Positions 46,196 to 55,861 are shown, counted from the stretch's first letter. The stretch: DNA of 64,000 nt from Vibrio ziniensis (GCF_011064285.1 NZ_CP049331.1:1798001-1862000), one strand, 5' to 3'. The notes: generated by a model not told the origin, from the letters alone. Translations and numbers: made by a program.

Positions 46196-46563
46196 CAGCT
46201 ATTGTTAGGATGCAGCTAAGATTGGCTTGCCGTCTGTTCATGATTGCGAAGCGGTTTTTTCGGCATAAAGTAATCACATGCAACTCGTGTTGCCGTCGTG
46301 GGTTGTTCCCAAGCTCCACACAAGTCTTTTTGATTATCAGCAGTTCGAGAGAACTGTCTACATTGCCCACATTTGTTCATCTAAGTTGTCTCCTTCAACT
46401 TAACAACCTTAATGACCTTTTTTGCTACCTACCTTGATCCAAAGCAGGTAGGCTAGGAATTACACAAACTAAAACTTCCCTATATTTTCATGTGTAGCAC
46501 TAAATATAAAAACGGTGGCAACTTGCCACCGTTATTCCATAAAATAAAAATCACTTTATTTTC
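46196..46563. other. Intergenic region between unknown membrane protein and lyase gene
   Basis: A 368-base region with no convincing gene; two overlapping small frames on opposite strands have no good ribosome binding sites. It contains CCTACCT/AGGTAGG (near 46424-46450), a 7-base-pair hairpin without a T tract, and the lyase terminator. Confidence 0.45.
46508..46533 (-). terminator. Terminator of the polysaccharide lyase gene
   Basis: AACGGTGGCA (46511-46520) and TGCCACCGTT (46524-46533) form a 10-base-pair stem. On the minus strand it is followed by a U-rich run. Confidence 0.85.
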
Positions 46564-49389
46564 TTATCTTACAATATCAAGCATTGGGATTTGTTCAGTT
46601 TCATCTGAACCAAATGATACGTACCCATCACCCGCACTCTCAAGTATTAGGCTTAAAGCACCTTGTTTACGAGACGAGTCTACAAGTTCGGTGAGATCCA
46701 GTTCTACCCATTGTTTGGTGTCTTTATCACTGATTGTTAGTGACTGATTAATCGGTAAGGCTATACCATCAACATCATTCCATGTAACCTGACTTTCATG
46801 CCATTGGCTATTATCCAGTTTTAGTACATTGATAATTTGCTCTCCCGTTCCCTTAACATCACGGACATGAAGCTTCAAAATTGCTTTTTTAACTGGCGTT
46901 TCAGTTAGTCGAGCAAGATTAAATTTAATCAATGACTTAGATGTTTTGGTCGCATTGACATCTTGAGATTCTTTGTCAGCAATTTGACCAACATATAAGT
47001 CCCAACGTGAAACAATATCGAAATTCTCATCTGCATAACGCCCATCTTGAATTTCTGAATCAGCTTCAGCAGGTAACTGGAACTCAGTTTGGTCTGCTAA
47101 CTCTTTCTGCTCCTTTGCCAACGCAGCATTAAGTAGAGAATTATCCACTTTCTCATTCCATGTAAAAGTGATGGTTTTACCCGTTTCGGCTTTACTACCC
47201 GGCGTCAAAACTGAGTGCGTAACGTCACCGTATTTACTTGATAATAGAGTTAACTCAAGTGGTGCATAACTTTGACCTGGAGTTGATACACTTAGTATAG
47301 GTGCTTCACCGCTTTCATCTATCAGCACTACGCTCGGAAGATTGGCTTTCACAACCATACCATCAGCTAGTGCGATTTCTCCTGCCTTATGGAAGACAAT
47401 ACCCGTGACGTTGAGCTCTTTGTGACGAACGGCTTGAAGTTGTTCAGTATTAGAAATAACAGCTACAGGAATATCTGATGTATATGCGGATACTTCTTCA
47501 GCATTCGATCCTGGCAACAATATATACTGGTAACTTTGATCGACAGGTTCAATGCCATGATTTATCGATAAGGTGAACACATCTTTACTTATTGTTTCAG
47601 GAGCGTTTGTAGTTCGAATGGACTTCCAAGACCCTATTTGTGCTTGGTTAGACAGCTTACCATTCCAGTTGGTCGGGAAAACATAACCTACGTTATCATG
47701 GTGTACCCATCGACTATTGTTAAGCACCCGCTGACCTTGCTCTATAATTTGGCCATCAACAACGACCTCTCCGTTTAACAAAACTTGGTTCAAAGTAGTA
47801 TTCACGTTTTCATAGTTAGTCGAATTTATGCCAGCTCCTAAAGCGACAATTTCTTTCGAAAAGCTAAACCACGATTTCTTAGCTGTCGTTCTACCCTTAC
47901 CCTCACCTAATTGATAAAAGTTAGGTTGCGTAGAATGCGCAACTTCCGAGTGTCGAATTTCAATATCCATATCCATGGTTGTTACACCATATTTACCATT
48001 AGATACACCACCGACAAACGATACATCGGGCTGCATTATCCTTCCCCAATCAGCCGGTTGCCCTACATATTCTGGAGCAGTAACACCGGGCACTAGCGAC
48101 CAGTCCCAAACAGGGAAGATATTATGATATTCGTTACCACGTTGCAGTAAGAAGGTACTACCAAAGCCCAACCAGAAACCTTTAAGGTTCTCACCGTTTC
48201 CAGCTTCAGCAGGTTCAACACGTTGTGAATTCATTCCGATGCTGAACAAGTGACTATCTGCAGATTTCACAGAATAATCACTACGCCAGAAATGCTTAAA
48301 TCCATTTAAGCCAGAGCCAGAATTCCCATACTCATGACGTTTGAAATTTTCCGCTTCTTGTGCGCGTTCAGGAGCCCATTTAGCCACCAAGTCCATAGGA
48401 GTGTTTTCAGGCAAACTGTCCGTATTTATAGGCAGGTATTCAGTCGATTTTACGCGACTAATACCGCGACTCATCGTATTGTAATCCCATTGCCCATGAC
48501 GCTTAGACCAACGTTGGCCATCCATCATATAAGAAACAAGGACATCTGTTTTTTCGGGAGAAAATTGCCACGGTAAACCATCAACAAAACTGGCCCACTT
48601 TGCCGCTGCACCAAACCAAACAGGTCCATAACCAGAGGTATATAGCTGAGGCCCATGCTGGTGAAAAGAGTAATCATGTTGAATACCTTCTACAGTACCA
48701 ATCGAGATGGTCTCTTCTATATCAGAAATAGCTTTCCCGACCATTTGTGCATCCCCAGTGAGTAATCCTCTGTTTAACACTGCTAACGCAATATCAGTAC
48801 GGTTAGCCGCTTTAGGGATTAGGCTGTTTGGGTTATTGGGAGAATAGTTAGGAGTATCTGGTAAGTATTGAGCAATTCTCTCTAACAAGCTGTTATCTAA
48901 GGCATCCTTAGCCATTACCGCGCTGTAACCAATACGTTTAGGAATACCGATGTCATGCCACCACCAGTTCCAACTTTTCGGATTTGCTTCTAGCCAATAA
49001 GACAACGCCTCACTAACTGCTTTACCCAATTCTGGCGTTGGGGTCTTATTGTATTGAGCGGCAATAATCACTAAGCGGTCCAAATGAAGGCTAGGTTGCC
49101 AGCCAGGCGGATCAATTTGGCGATAATTGATATCTGCCCACGCACCTAATTCAGTCAGGCTCGCGGCGTAATCGTTGGCTAAAACAGCTAGGCTTGAGCC
49201 TTGCTTCGCTGCTGCTGCTTCAGAGCTTGCGACAAAATCGGGAATAACTCTATGCTTTAAGACATCAAAATCTTCGGCACTCGCTTGTGAATTATCAACT
49301 TTAAGCTGAACGTCAGGGCTTGTCGTATCTTTACAACCAATTATGGTCATTAAAGAAATAGCCATAAGTGAATATTTGAAAGTTTGCAC
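46564..49389 (-). CDS. Lipoprotein polysaccharide lyase, family PL8, with C-terminal DNRLRE-type domain
   Basis: A 941-residue lyase. The N-terminus is a lipoprotein signal with Cys19 in MTIIGC. An alpha/alpha-toroid domain (about 40-365) carries the PL8 catalytic residues His245, Tyr254 and Arg308, in QHGPQLYTSGYG and MSRGISR. Their spacing (9 and 63) equals His225, Tyr234 and Arg288 of Flavobacterium chondroitinase AC. A beta-sandwich follows with the EAGNGEN motif near 395-401. The last 150 residues (about 790-941) look like a DNRLRE carbohydrate-binding-type domain. Substrates of the family are chondroitin, hyaluronate or xanthan. AAGGA precedes ATG 49389. It is a lone gene, with no other glycan genes beside it. 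Confidence 0.9.
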   Translation of the reverse strand: MQTFKYSLMAISLMTIIGCKDTTSPDVQLKVDNSQASAEDFDVLKHRVIPDFVASSEAAAAKQGSSLAVLANDYAASLTELGAWADINYRQIDPPGWQPSLHLDRLVIIAAQYNKTPTPELGKAVSEALSYWLEANPKSWNWWWHDIGIPKRIGYSAVMAKDALDNSLLERIAQYLPDTPNYSPNNPNSLIPKAANRTDIALAVLNRGLLTGDAQMVGKAISDIEETISIGTVEGIQHDYSFHQHGPQLYTSGYGPVWFGAAAKWASFVDGLPWQFSPEKTDVLVSYMMDGQRWSKRHGQWDYNTMSRGISRVKSTEYLPINTDSLPENTPMDLVAKWAPERAQEAENFKRHEYGNSGSGLNGFKHFWRSDYSVKSADSHLFSIGMNSQRVEPAEAGNGENLKGFWLGFGSTFLLQRGNEYHNIFPVWDWSLVPGVTAPEYVGQPADWGRIMQPDVSFVGGVSNGKYGVTTMDMDIEIRHSEVAHSTQPNFYQLGEGKGRTTAKKSWFSFSKEIVALGAGINSTNYENVNTTLNQVLLNGEVVVDGQIIEQGQRVLNNSRWVHHDNVGYVFPTNWNGKLSNQAQIGSWKSIRTTNAPETISKDVFTLSINHGIEPVDQSYQYILLPGSNAEEVSAYTSDIPVAVISNTEQLQAVRHKELNVTGIVFHKAGEIALADGMVVKANLPSVVLIDESGEAPILSVSTPGQSYAPLELTLLSSKYGDVTHSVLTPGSKAETGKTITFTWNEKVDNSLLNAALAKEQKELADQTEFQLPAEADSEIQDGRYADENFDIVSRWDLYVGQIADKESQDVNATKTSKSLIKFNLARLTETPVKKAILKLHVRDVKGTGEQIINVLKLDNSQWHESQVTWNDVDGIALPINQSLTISDKDTKQWVELDLTELVDSSRKQGALSLILESAGDGYVSFGSDETEQIPMLDIVR

Positions 49390-49656
49390 ATTTTATCCTT
49401 GTTTATTAATGAGTTGACTAACTGACATCATCATAAAAAGGAAATTAAACCGTACGTTACTGACTATTGATGTTTATGAGATCAGATATTGATATTTAAA
49501 ACTAAAAATGATTAAAATTATAAAATGCGATCGATGATAAACTTCAGATGATATAAAAAAGAAAAAATATAGTAAATAACAAAAGAAATATCGAAGAATT
49601 AAATATATAATTAAATGAAATGTATTCTTTAGATAATAGATTAGTAAATATATTAT
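49390..49656. other. Very A+T-rich divergent intergenic region
   Basis: A 267-base gap between the lyase gene and the divergent TetR gene, much more A+T-rich than its surroundings. It should hold both promoters and possibly a TetR operator, but I could not define a clear palindrome. Confidence 0.45.
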
Positions 49657-50286
49657 ATGAAAATAAAAAAATTTGATCGATATGAACCAGACGAACGTAA
49701 ATCATTATTAATCAGTAGCGCGTTACGATGTTTAATATCTGAAGGATACTCTGGTTTATCTGTTCGAAAAATAACCAAGGAAGCCAATGTATCTCAAGGG
49801 TTAGTGAACCATCACTTTGGTTCCGTTTATAACCTTATCGCTCAAACTTACAATGTTATCTCCACTGATTTTCTTCAGTCGGTGAAAGAGCAAATCCAAA
49901 TAAGTACTGGTAGTGCAGCTGAAAAATTGGACATTTTTTTCCGAGAAAACTTCTCAGAAGAAGCTCTAGACCCTGATCTACTGAAAGCATGGCTTGTATT
50001 CTGGAGCTTAATCCGTGATTCCAAAGAAATGGAAGATACTTATAATCGTGTGAATAATGAAACCCTGTCATTATTAGAAGAGCTATTGACTAATATAAGT
50101 GTGGAAGAAAAACTCAGTATTGATAACATTTCAATGGCTACACAAAGTTTAATGGCATTATTAGATGGGCTTTGGGTAAGAGAAACCTTATTTGATAATA
50201 AAAGGAAATCTGAGAATAAAGAAAGTTATGATGCGCTTACCATTGCAAGAAGTTGGCTAAAAGGATATAGAGCAGAAATATTCTAG
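49657..50286 (+). CDS. TetR-family transcriptional regulator (BetI-like)
   Basis: A 209-residue regulator. The N-terminal helix-turn-helix (about residues 12-60) reads LSVRKITKEANVSQGLVNHHFGS, close to BetI-type TetR proteins. The C-terminal ligand-binding domain is all helical. The coding sequence is A+T-rich. No clear Shine-Dalgarno precedes ATG 49657. It is divergent from the lyase and convergent with the amino acid transport operon. It could control the lyase, the transporter operon or itself; the ligand is unknown. Confidence 0.85.
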   Translation: MKIKKFDRYEPDERKSLLISSALRCLISEGYSGLSVRKITKEANVSQGLVNHHFGSVYNLIAQTYNVISTDFLQSVKEQIQISTGSAAEKLDIFFRENFSEEALDPDLLKAWLVFWSLIRDSKEMEDTYNRVNNETLSLLEELLTNISVEEKLSIDNISMATQSLMALLDGLWVRETLFDNKRKSENKESYDALTIARSWLKGYRAEIF

Positions 50287-50371
50287 TTATATAAAGAAAT
50301 AATCAGAGGCAATCAACCTGCCTCTGATTATCAATTAAACATTCGATAAACCAACGTTTAATAGTAAAATG

Positions 50372-51124
50372 TTACGGCGCAATATTAGTTCCAAAATATT
50401 GCATTGAAAGTTTGTCGTAATAATCACTTTTCACTAAAGCTGTAATAGCACCACTCAGTTTTTGTTCTAGCGCAGTATCATCTTGACGCACTGCGGCACC
50501 AATCCCTTGACCTAACATCGGCTCATAACTCACTTTGCCGTAGTATTCTAAGCCTGCTTTGTTACTGTTGAAGAATTCTGTCGCTGGGATATCGTCTGCG
50601 ATCATGTAATCAATACGACCTGCTAACAAGTCTGCGTTTACTGCATCTTGAGTATCGTATTGGCGAACTTCAGCCCATTTACCAACTTTCTCCTGAGCAT
50701 AAAAAGCAGCGATAGTTGAAGTTTGAACACCGATAATTTTGCCTTTTAGTGCATCTTTTTCAAATGCAAATTTCTGACCTTCTAAACCCACAACCGCAGG
50801 TAGAGTGTTGTAGTAAGGCTTGGTGAACAATACTTTCTTAGCACGTTCATCCGTAATGGTCATAGAAGCAAAAATTGCGTCTACCTTGTCGGCAACGAGC
50901 GCTGGAATAATACCATCCCATGCAATTTCTTTAATTTCGCAATTAAGACTCGCATCACTACAGATCTTATTAATCAAATCGATTTCAAAACCCTTCCACG
51001 AACCATCTGCTTGTTTAGTCGCAAACGGTGGATAGGGTTCTGCAGCTACTGCAACACGTACGGTGTCTGCTGCCTGAATTGAGAATGTCGCGAGTAACGC
51101 TGATAACAATAGTGCCTTTTTCAT
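50372..51124 (-). CDS. Polar amino acid ABC transporter substrate-binding protein
   Basis: Periplasmic binding protein of 250 residues (SBP_bac_3 family, like HisJ/ArgT). It has a signal peptide of about 18 residues ending SIQA. The motifs PYPPFATKQADGSWKGFEIDL and the helix WDGIIPALVADKVDAIFASM are typical. It is the last gene of the minus-strand operon, after the EamA gene (23-base gap, AGGAGAG before ATG). The ligand cannot be fixed, but the HisJ-like class and the AruH-like aminotransferase suggest a basic amino acid or related compound. Confidence 0.93.
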   Translation of the reverse strand: MKKALLLSALLATFSIQAADTVRVAVAAEPYPPFATKQADGSWKGFEIDLINKICSDASLNCEIKEIAWDGIIPALVADKVDAIFASMTITDERAKKVLFTKPYYNTLPAVVGLEGQKFAFEKDALKGKIIGVQTSTIAAFYAQEKVGKWAEVRQYDTQDAVNADLLAGRIDYMIADDIPATEFFNSNKAGLEYYGKVSYEPMLGQGIGAAVRQDDTALEQKLSGAITALVKSDYYDKLSMQYFGTNIAP

Positions 51125-51147
51125 ATAACTCTCCTTGTTGTATATCC

Positions 51148-52029
51148 TTAAGACTCTGCATTAACCATCAGTGATTTCGTTTTACGATCATTAGCAATAA
51201 TCGACACTAACCCACTGATTGCAATAAGTACGGCTCCTGAGATCAGGAAGGCATTCGGTTCATCTCCCCAGATCAAAAATGAGAACAAAAATGCCCAAAT
51301 AAGCCCAGTATATTCGATTGGTGCTAGCACCGTTGCTTCCACATGTTCGAAGCTGACAAAAAGTAAATACTGCCCCAGGCCGCCAATCAGGCCGGTTAAC
51401 AGCATCACCATAATGGTGTTGTCATCCCAAACGGTGAAGGTGAAAGGTAAGCTCAGCCCCGTCATCAAAACAAACATGCCATTGGCAGCAAACATCTGCA
51501 TCAGCACCGAAGCCTTGCCAGCAAGTTGTCTAAGTAGCACATAGGTGTATGCCCATAAAAGCGCCGAGAAAAGTGCGTAAAAGACGGATAAGGCTTGGCT
51601 GGTAAAACTTGGGCGAGAGGCCACTAAGACGCCGACAAAACCAATAACGACACTTGCCCACTGCATTGGCGTCGGTTTTTCTTGAAGAAAGGCGACTGCT
51701 AACACCACAACGATAACTGGCGCTGAGTAATACAATGTCGTCATCTGTGCCAGTGTGAGTTCCTTGGCCGATAGGTAATAAAATACCCAAGCCAATCCAG
51801 CGATGAAGCTTCGCCACATCAAAGGTTTTAGTACCGGTGAAGCAAGAGTTTGAGAAACTAATTGACGACGCCCAATGGCTAGACAAACCAACAGCATGGT
51901 CAGGCTGCGCCAGAATAAAAGCTCAGCAACCGAGAAGTCTGCGACCATCCATTTCATTACAGCGTCTTGAACCGAGAATGAAGCATATGCAGCAAAGCAG
52001 AGTACGATTCCTTTGTTAATGCTTAACAT
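51148..52029 (-). CDS. EamA/DMT-family membrane exporter
   Basis: A 293-residue inner-membrane protein with ten predicted helices made of two EamA repeats. The opening reads LSINKGIVLCFAAYASFSVQDAVMKWM, with the loop FWRSLTMLLVC. The family includes amino-acid and drug exporters. It sits between the permease and the binding-protein genes of an amino acid importer, so it may export a by-product or protect from excess. GGGGA precedes ATG 52029. Confidence 0.9.
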   Translation of the reverse strand: MLSINKGIVLCFAAYASFSVQDAVMKWMVADFSVAELLFWRSLTMLLVCLAIGRRQLVSQTLASPVLKPLMWRSFIAGLAWVFYYLSAKELTLAQMTTLYYSAPVIVVVLAVAFLQEKPTPMQWASVVIGFVGVLVASRPSFTSQALSVFYALFSALLWAYTYVLLRQLAGKASVLMQMFAANGMFVLMTGLSLPFTFTVWDDNTIMVMLLTGLIGGLGQYLLFVSFEHVEATVLAPIEYTGLIWAFLFSFLIWGDEPNAFLISGAVLIAISGLVSIIANDRKTKSLMVNAES

Positions 52030-52038
52030 GTTTATCCC

Positions 52039-52722
52039 CTATCGACGCGCTGGAATTTTCTGTTCGATTCTGGCGAACACAAATTCAATCAAATACGTCA
52101 TCACAATGTAAATCACGGCAACAACCAGCAATGGTTTATAGATTTCAAAGGTGATTGAACGAAGTCGGTTAGCGGCCCCTAGGAGATCCACCACCGCAAT
52201 AGTCGAAGCTAGTGCAGTCGATTTAAGCAGTAATACCGTTTCTCCTGCGAGTGTGGGCGCTAGTTGGTAAAGCGCGCGAGGCAAGCGAACTCGCAACATC
52301 GCTTTGGTGGCTGTCATACCAAATGAGCGAGCAGCTTCCACTTCACCTTTCGGTACCGACAGTAACCCACCACGAATCACCTCGCCCAAATAGGCTGCCG
52401 TTGAAAGAATGAGCGCAAAAGCCACATACCAGAAACCATCTCTTAAATAGGGCCAAAGAAAGCTTGAGCGTATTCCTGGCATCTGCGAAAACAGAGTGCC
52501 CAATCCGTAGTAATAGATATAAATCTGTACCAGCAAAGGCGTTCCACGGATAACACTAGTAAAAGCAAACGCCGGATAGGAAATAAGTCGATTGTTCGAG
52601 ATACGAGCAATACCCACGCCTACCGCGAACACAAAACCGAGTACCAGAGAGATGATCAACAGCAGCGTGGTCACTTTCAAACCACTCAGCACAAGATCTG
52701 CGTATTCAATAATAACGTCCAT
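52039..52722 (-). CDS. Polar amino acid ABC transporter permease (HisM-like)
   Basis: A 227-residue membrane permease of the HisM/GlnP group. The EAA loop reads EVEAARSFGMTATKAMLRVRLPRAL. Pairs with the next permease to form a heterodimeric channel for the fused ATPase. GGAGAG precedes ATG 52722. The gene lies 10 bases after the HisQ-like gene. Confidence 0.93.
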   Translation of the reverse strand: MDVIIEYADLVLSGLKVTTLLLIISLVLGFVFAVGVGIARISNNRLISYPAFAFTSVIRGTPLLVQIYIYYYGLGTLFSQMPGIRSSFLWPYLRDGFWYVAFALILSTAAYLGEVIRGGLLSVPKGEVEAARSFGMTATKAMLRVRLPRALYQLAPTLAGETVLLLKSTALASTIAVVDLLGAANRLRSITFEIYKPLLVVAVIYIVMTYLIEFVFARIEQKIPARR

Positions 52723-52732
52723 CTGTCTCTCC

Positions 52733-53443
52733 TTAATGTTTAGGCTGCCAGCGGCGTAGATGCTGTTCTAGCAATCTCAACAAGAAGCTTGAAGCGAGCG
52801 TAATGAGGTAATAAATCACGGCAGCAGCAAGGAAAAAGACCAAATATTCTCGTGTTGAACCACCAGCCTGTTTCGCTGTGTAAAGCAACTCGTTGGTTCC
52901 AACCACACTAATAAGCGCACTGTCTTTGATAAGGTTCACCCAAAGGTTTGAAAGCCCTGCCAAGGCATTGGGCGCCATCATAGGCAAGGTGACACGAAAG
53001 AATAATTTCTTACCGCTCATACCGTACGCATGCCCTGCTTCGACTTGTCCAACATTAACAGACTGAATAGCACCACGAAAAATCTCCGAGGCATAAGCGC
53101 CCTGCACTAAACCCAGTACCACAATCGCAACGGGCATACCTGCGATTTCAATATCTCCAAACCCTAAAGCAGAGGCAAAGTAGTTAATTAGTGTGCTACC
53201 GCCGTAAAATAAAACAATGATAAGGAGCAACTCAGGGACGGCACGACAAACCGTGGTATAGCCTTTTGCTACTGTGTTTACTGCTGGCGAACCTTGCAGC
53301 TTGGCGATAGCAGTCAATAGACCAATTATAATTCCGACTAAAAATGCCCCCACAGAGATCTGCATCGTAACCACAGCCCCCTCGAGTAAGGCATTCCCCC
53401 AGCCGTTCTCACCAAAACCAATAAGTTGAAATACATCCTTCAT
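52733..53443 (-). CDS. Polar amino acid ABC transporter permease (HisQ-like)
   Basis: A 236-residue permease of the HisQ type, with the EAA loop QVEAGHAYGMSGKKLFFRVTLPMM. The start is ATG 53443 with GGAG six bases upstream; a TTG two codons earlier is less likely. It lies 9 bases after the fused aminotransferase-ATPase gene. Confidence 0.93.
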   Translation of the reverse strand: MKDVFQLIGFGENGWGNALLEGAVVTMQISVGAFLVGIIIGLLTAIAKLQGSPAVNTVAKGYTTVCRAVPELLLIIVLFYGGSTLINYFASALGFGDIEIAGMPVAIVVLGLVQGAYASEIFRGAIQSVNVGQVEAGHAYGMSGKKLFFRVTLPMMAPNALAGLSNLWVNLIKDSALISVVGTNELLYTAKQAGGSTREYLVFFLAAAVIYYLITLASSFLLRLLEQHLRRWQPKH

Positions 53444-53452
53444 ATTCAACTC

Positions 53453-55465
53453 CTAACCACGGTTGTTCTGAGCGTTAATAAACTGGCGACAACGTTCACT
53501 GGTCGGGTTATTAAACAAAGACGCAGGAGTGCCTTGCTCTTCAATAATGCCCTGATGTAGAAATGCAACATGAGAAGAAACTTCGCGCGCAAATGCCATT
53601 TCATGCGTCACTAGAATCATGGTTCTGCCTTCTTCCGCCAATGAACGTATGACTTTAAGTACTTCTCCTACTAACTCCGGATCGAGAGCCGATGTAGGCT
53701 CATCAAACAGCATTGCTTTAGGTTCAACCGCCAATGCTCTCGCAATCGCAACACGTTGCTGCTGACCACCAGATAAAAAGCCTGGATAAGCATCTTTTTT
53801 ATGCGCCATTCCTACACGTTCAAGCAGCGCTTCTGCACGCTCGATCGCTTCAGCCTTGGATTCACCAAATACATGAATAGGTGCTTCAATCAGGTTCTCT
53901 AAAACAGTACGGTGCGGCCACAAGTTAAAATTCTGGAAAACCATGCCCAATCGCGAACGGATATCAAGCAGTTGACGCTGATCTCTGACATACGGTTCAC
54001 CGCGATTATCAATCGCCGTCTCGATACCTTCTCCATTGATATACACCAACCCTTTGTTTGGCACTTCAAGCATATTGATACAACGAAGCAAAGTACTTTT
54101 ACCCGAACCAGAGCCACCAATAAGAGAGATGACTTCACCTTCACGAGCTGTCAGTGAAACGCCTTTCAGCACTTCGTGATCACCAAAGCTTTTGTGCAAG
54201 TCGACCACTTCAATCACTTTCTTCGGTAGCACGATTTCAGGTTGTTTCACGGTGTTAAACCTTGATACGGTCTGAACATGAGTAATGCCGTTTTCAACCA
54301 GTTCACTAATAAAGCGGGTAATGCGTTTACAGGCATCAGCGAGCTTCTCTTCACTGATCGCAAAGGAAAGTCTTACAAAACCTTGTGTTGCCTCGCCAAA
54401 AGCTGAAGCATCTAACGTTGAAACCTGGGAATGTTCGAACAACTTCCAGACAAATTGTTTACTTGTCATCCCAAGCTGGCGAATATCGAGCAACACAAAC
54501 ATGCCTGAATCCGGTCTTAGCACAGTGAGGGAAGGACAGTCCGCTAAACCCTCGCACACCACGTTACAACGTCTGCGATACACTTCTCGCATATCCGCAG
54601 AGATATTGTCGTAATGCTGCATCGCAGTGATTGCGGCTTGTTGAATAAAGCCCGGCAATCCATAAAACATGTTGAGTAGCAGTCGGTCTACGTGTTCAAT
54701 GAGTTGGGAATTAGCAATCATCCAACCCACACGCCAACCTGTCATGGCATGGGATTTAGATAGGCTACCAAGTACCACGGTGCGCTCAGCCATTCCTTCT
54801 AGCTCATGAATGCAGATGTGTTCTTTTTCAAACGCCAGCGCACAATAAACCTCGTCAGAAACCACCCATAAGTCGAACTCGATAGCAATATCCGCTATGT
54901 GTTGCAGCTCTTCTTTATCAAGCATTCTTCCCGTCGGATTATTAGGGTTAGCAAAGAATATCGCTTTGGTTTTAGGTGTAACAGCGCGGCGTAAAGCCTC
55001 TGCGTCCAAGCGGAAGTATTCATCGGTATTGGTTTTAACAGGAACAACCTTTGCTCCAGAAGCGCTAAGCGTGGCTTCATATGTCAAATATGCAGGATCA
55101 AGAACCAGCACTTCATCGCCTTCATTGAGCAAACATGCTGCTGAACAATAGAGGCCATTTTGAGCACCGGGAACGATAATGATGTTGTCTTCTGTTATTG
55201 GATGAACAGCACGCTGATTGTGTTTTTCAGCAATGGCTCTGCGCAGTTCAGGATAGCCTTGAATATCTGAGTAATGAGTATCACCTTCGTTAATCGCTTG
55301 TATTAAACGATCACAGATAACATCCGGTGTTTTAAAGTCAGGGTCACCGACGCTGAGTACAATAACATCCTCACCCTCTCTTTCCGCTTCAAGTGCTTTC
55401 ACGTGTATTTCCCACGCGTCACCACCTTCACTTTTTAATCGCTCAACAAACGGTGAATACTTCAT
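53453..55465 (-). CDS. Fused aminotransferase-amino acid ABC transporter ATPase
   Basis: A single 670-residue frame. Residues about 1-395 are a class I PLP aminotransferase close to arginine:pyruvate transaminase AruH. They include YSDIQGYPELRRAIAEKH, FFANPNNPTGRML and the PLP lysine in SLSKSHAMTGWRVGW. A linker of about 25 residues follows. Residues about 420-668 are an amino acid ABC ATPase with Walker A GGSGSGKST, signature LSGGQQQRVAIARALA and Walker B AMLFDEPTSALDPE. All catalytic motifs are intact, so this is a working fusion and not a frameshift artefact. It is the first gene of the operon. Uptake and transamination of one amino acid is inferred. Confidence 0.92.
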   Translation of the reverse strand: MKYSPFVERLKSEGGDAWEIHVKALEAEREGEDVIVLSVGDPDFKTPDVICDRLIQAINEGDTHYSDIQGYPELRRAIAEKHNQRAVHPITEDNIIIVPGAQNGLYCSAACLLNEGDEVLVLDPAYLTYEATLSASGAKVVPVKTNTDEYFRLDAEALRRAVTPKTKAIFFANPNNPTGRMLDKEELQHIADIAIEFDLWVVSDEVYCALAFEKEHICIHELEGMAERTVVLGSLSKSHAMTGWRVGWMIANSQLIEHVDRLLLNMFYGLPGFIQQAAITAMQHYDNISADMREVYRRRCNVVCEGLADCPSLTVLRPDSGMFVLLDIRQLGMTSKQFVWKLFEHSQVSTLDASAFGEATQGFVRLSFAISEEKLADACKRITRFISELVENGITHVQTVSRFNTVKQPEIVLPKKVIEVVDLHKSFGDHEVLKGVSLTAREGEVISLIGGSGSGKSTLLRCINMLEVPNKGLVYINGEGIETAIDNRGEPYVRDQRQLLDIRSRLGMVFQNFNLWPHRTVLENLIEAPIHVFGESKAEAIERAEALLERVGMAHKKDAYPGFLSGGQQQRVAIARALAVEPKAMLFDEPTSALDPELVGEVLKVIRSLAEEGRTMILVTHEMAFAREVSSHVAFLHQGIIEEQGTPASLFNNPTSERCRQFINAQNNRG

Positions 55466-55861
55466 GTTAGTTACTCCCTCTACAGCTAATCCAATGCTGT
55501 TTTCATCCTTGATAGAATCGAGCCTACAACAAAAATGTACGATCGTTCAACAAGCAAATTTAACAATTTATACAAATGTATAAAATGCATTAAATCAGTG
55601 CATTAAACAGCCGCTTTTGGTGCGCAAGAAAAGTGATATAGGAAGGACAATTAATGGCAAAAAAATGAACACGAAATAAGCCACCGCCCAAATATGGTGC
55701 ATTAAAATATTTTTAAGGCCACTCGGACACGTAGGTTATAAAACAATCATGATGACAGAGATACTCGTTTGTAAAACTATTCACTTGCACTTAGTACGAT
55801 ATATTGTAAATTTGCGAAAAATATAAATAAATTTTATGTATTAGCAGGTAGGAAACATACG
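55466..55861. other. Divergent intergenic region with repeated motifs
   Basis: A 396-base A+T-rich region with no gene. It contains TTATACA/TGTATAA (55568-55583, 2-base centre) and three copies of TGCATTAAA (55586-55594, 55599-55607, 55698-55706). The first two start 13 bases apart and are followed by CAG or TCAG. They could be operators for the transport operon or the DHH gene. Confidence 0.45.

Noticed and set aside
46185..46437. Two overlapping small frames on opposite strands
   Set aside because: Neither has a good ribosome binding site or recognisable protein features.
54200..54310. Frameshift or assembly error joining aminotransferase and ATPase genes
   Set aside because: The frame is continuous, both domains are complete and a plausible linker joins them; no internal start with a strong Shine-Dalgarno was obvious.
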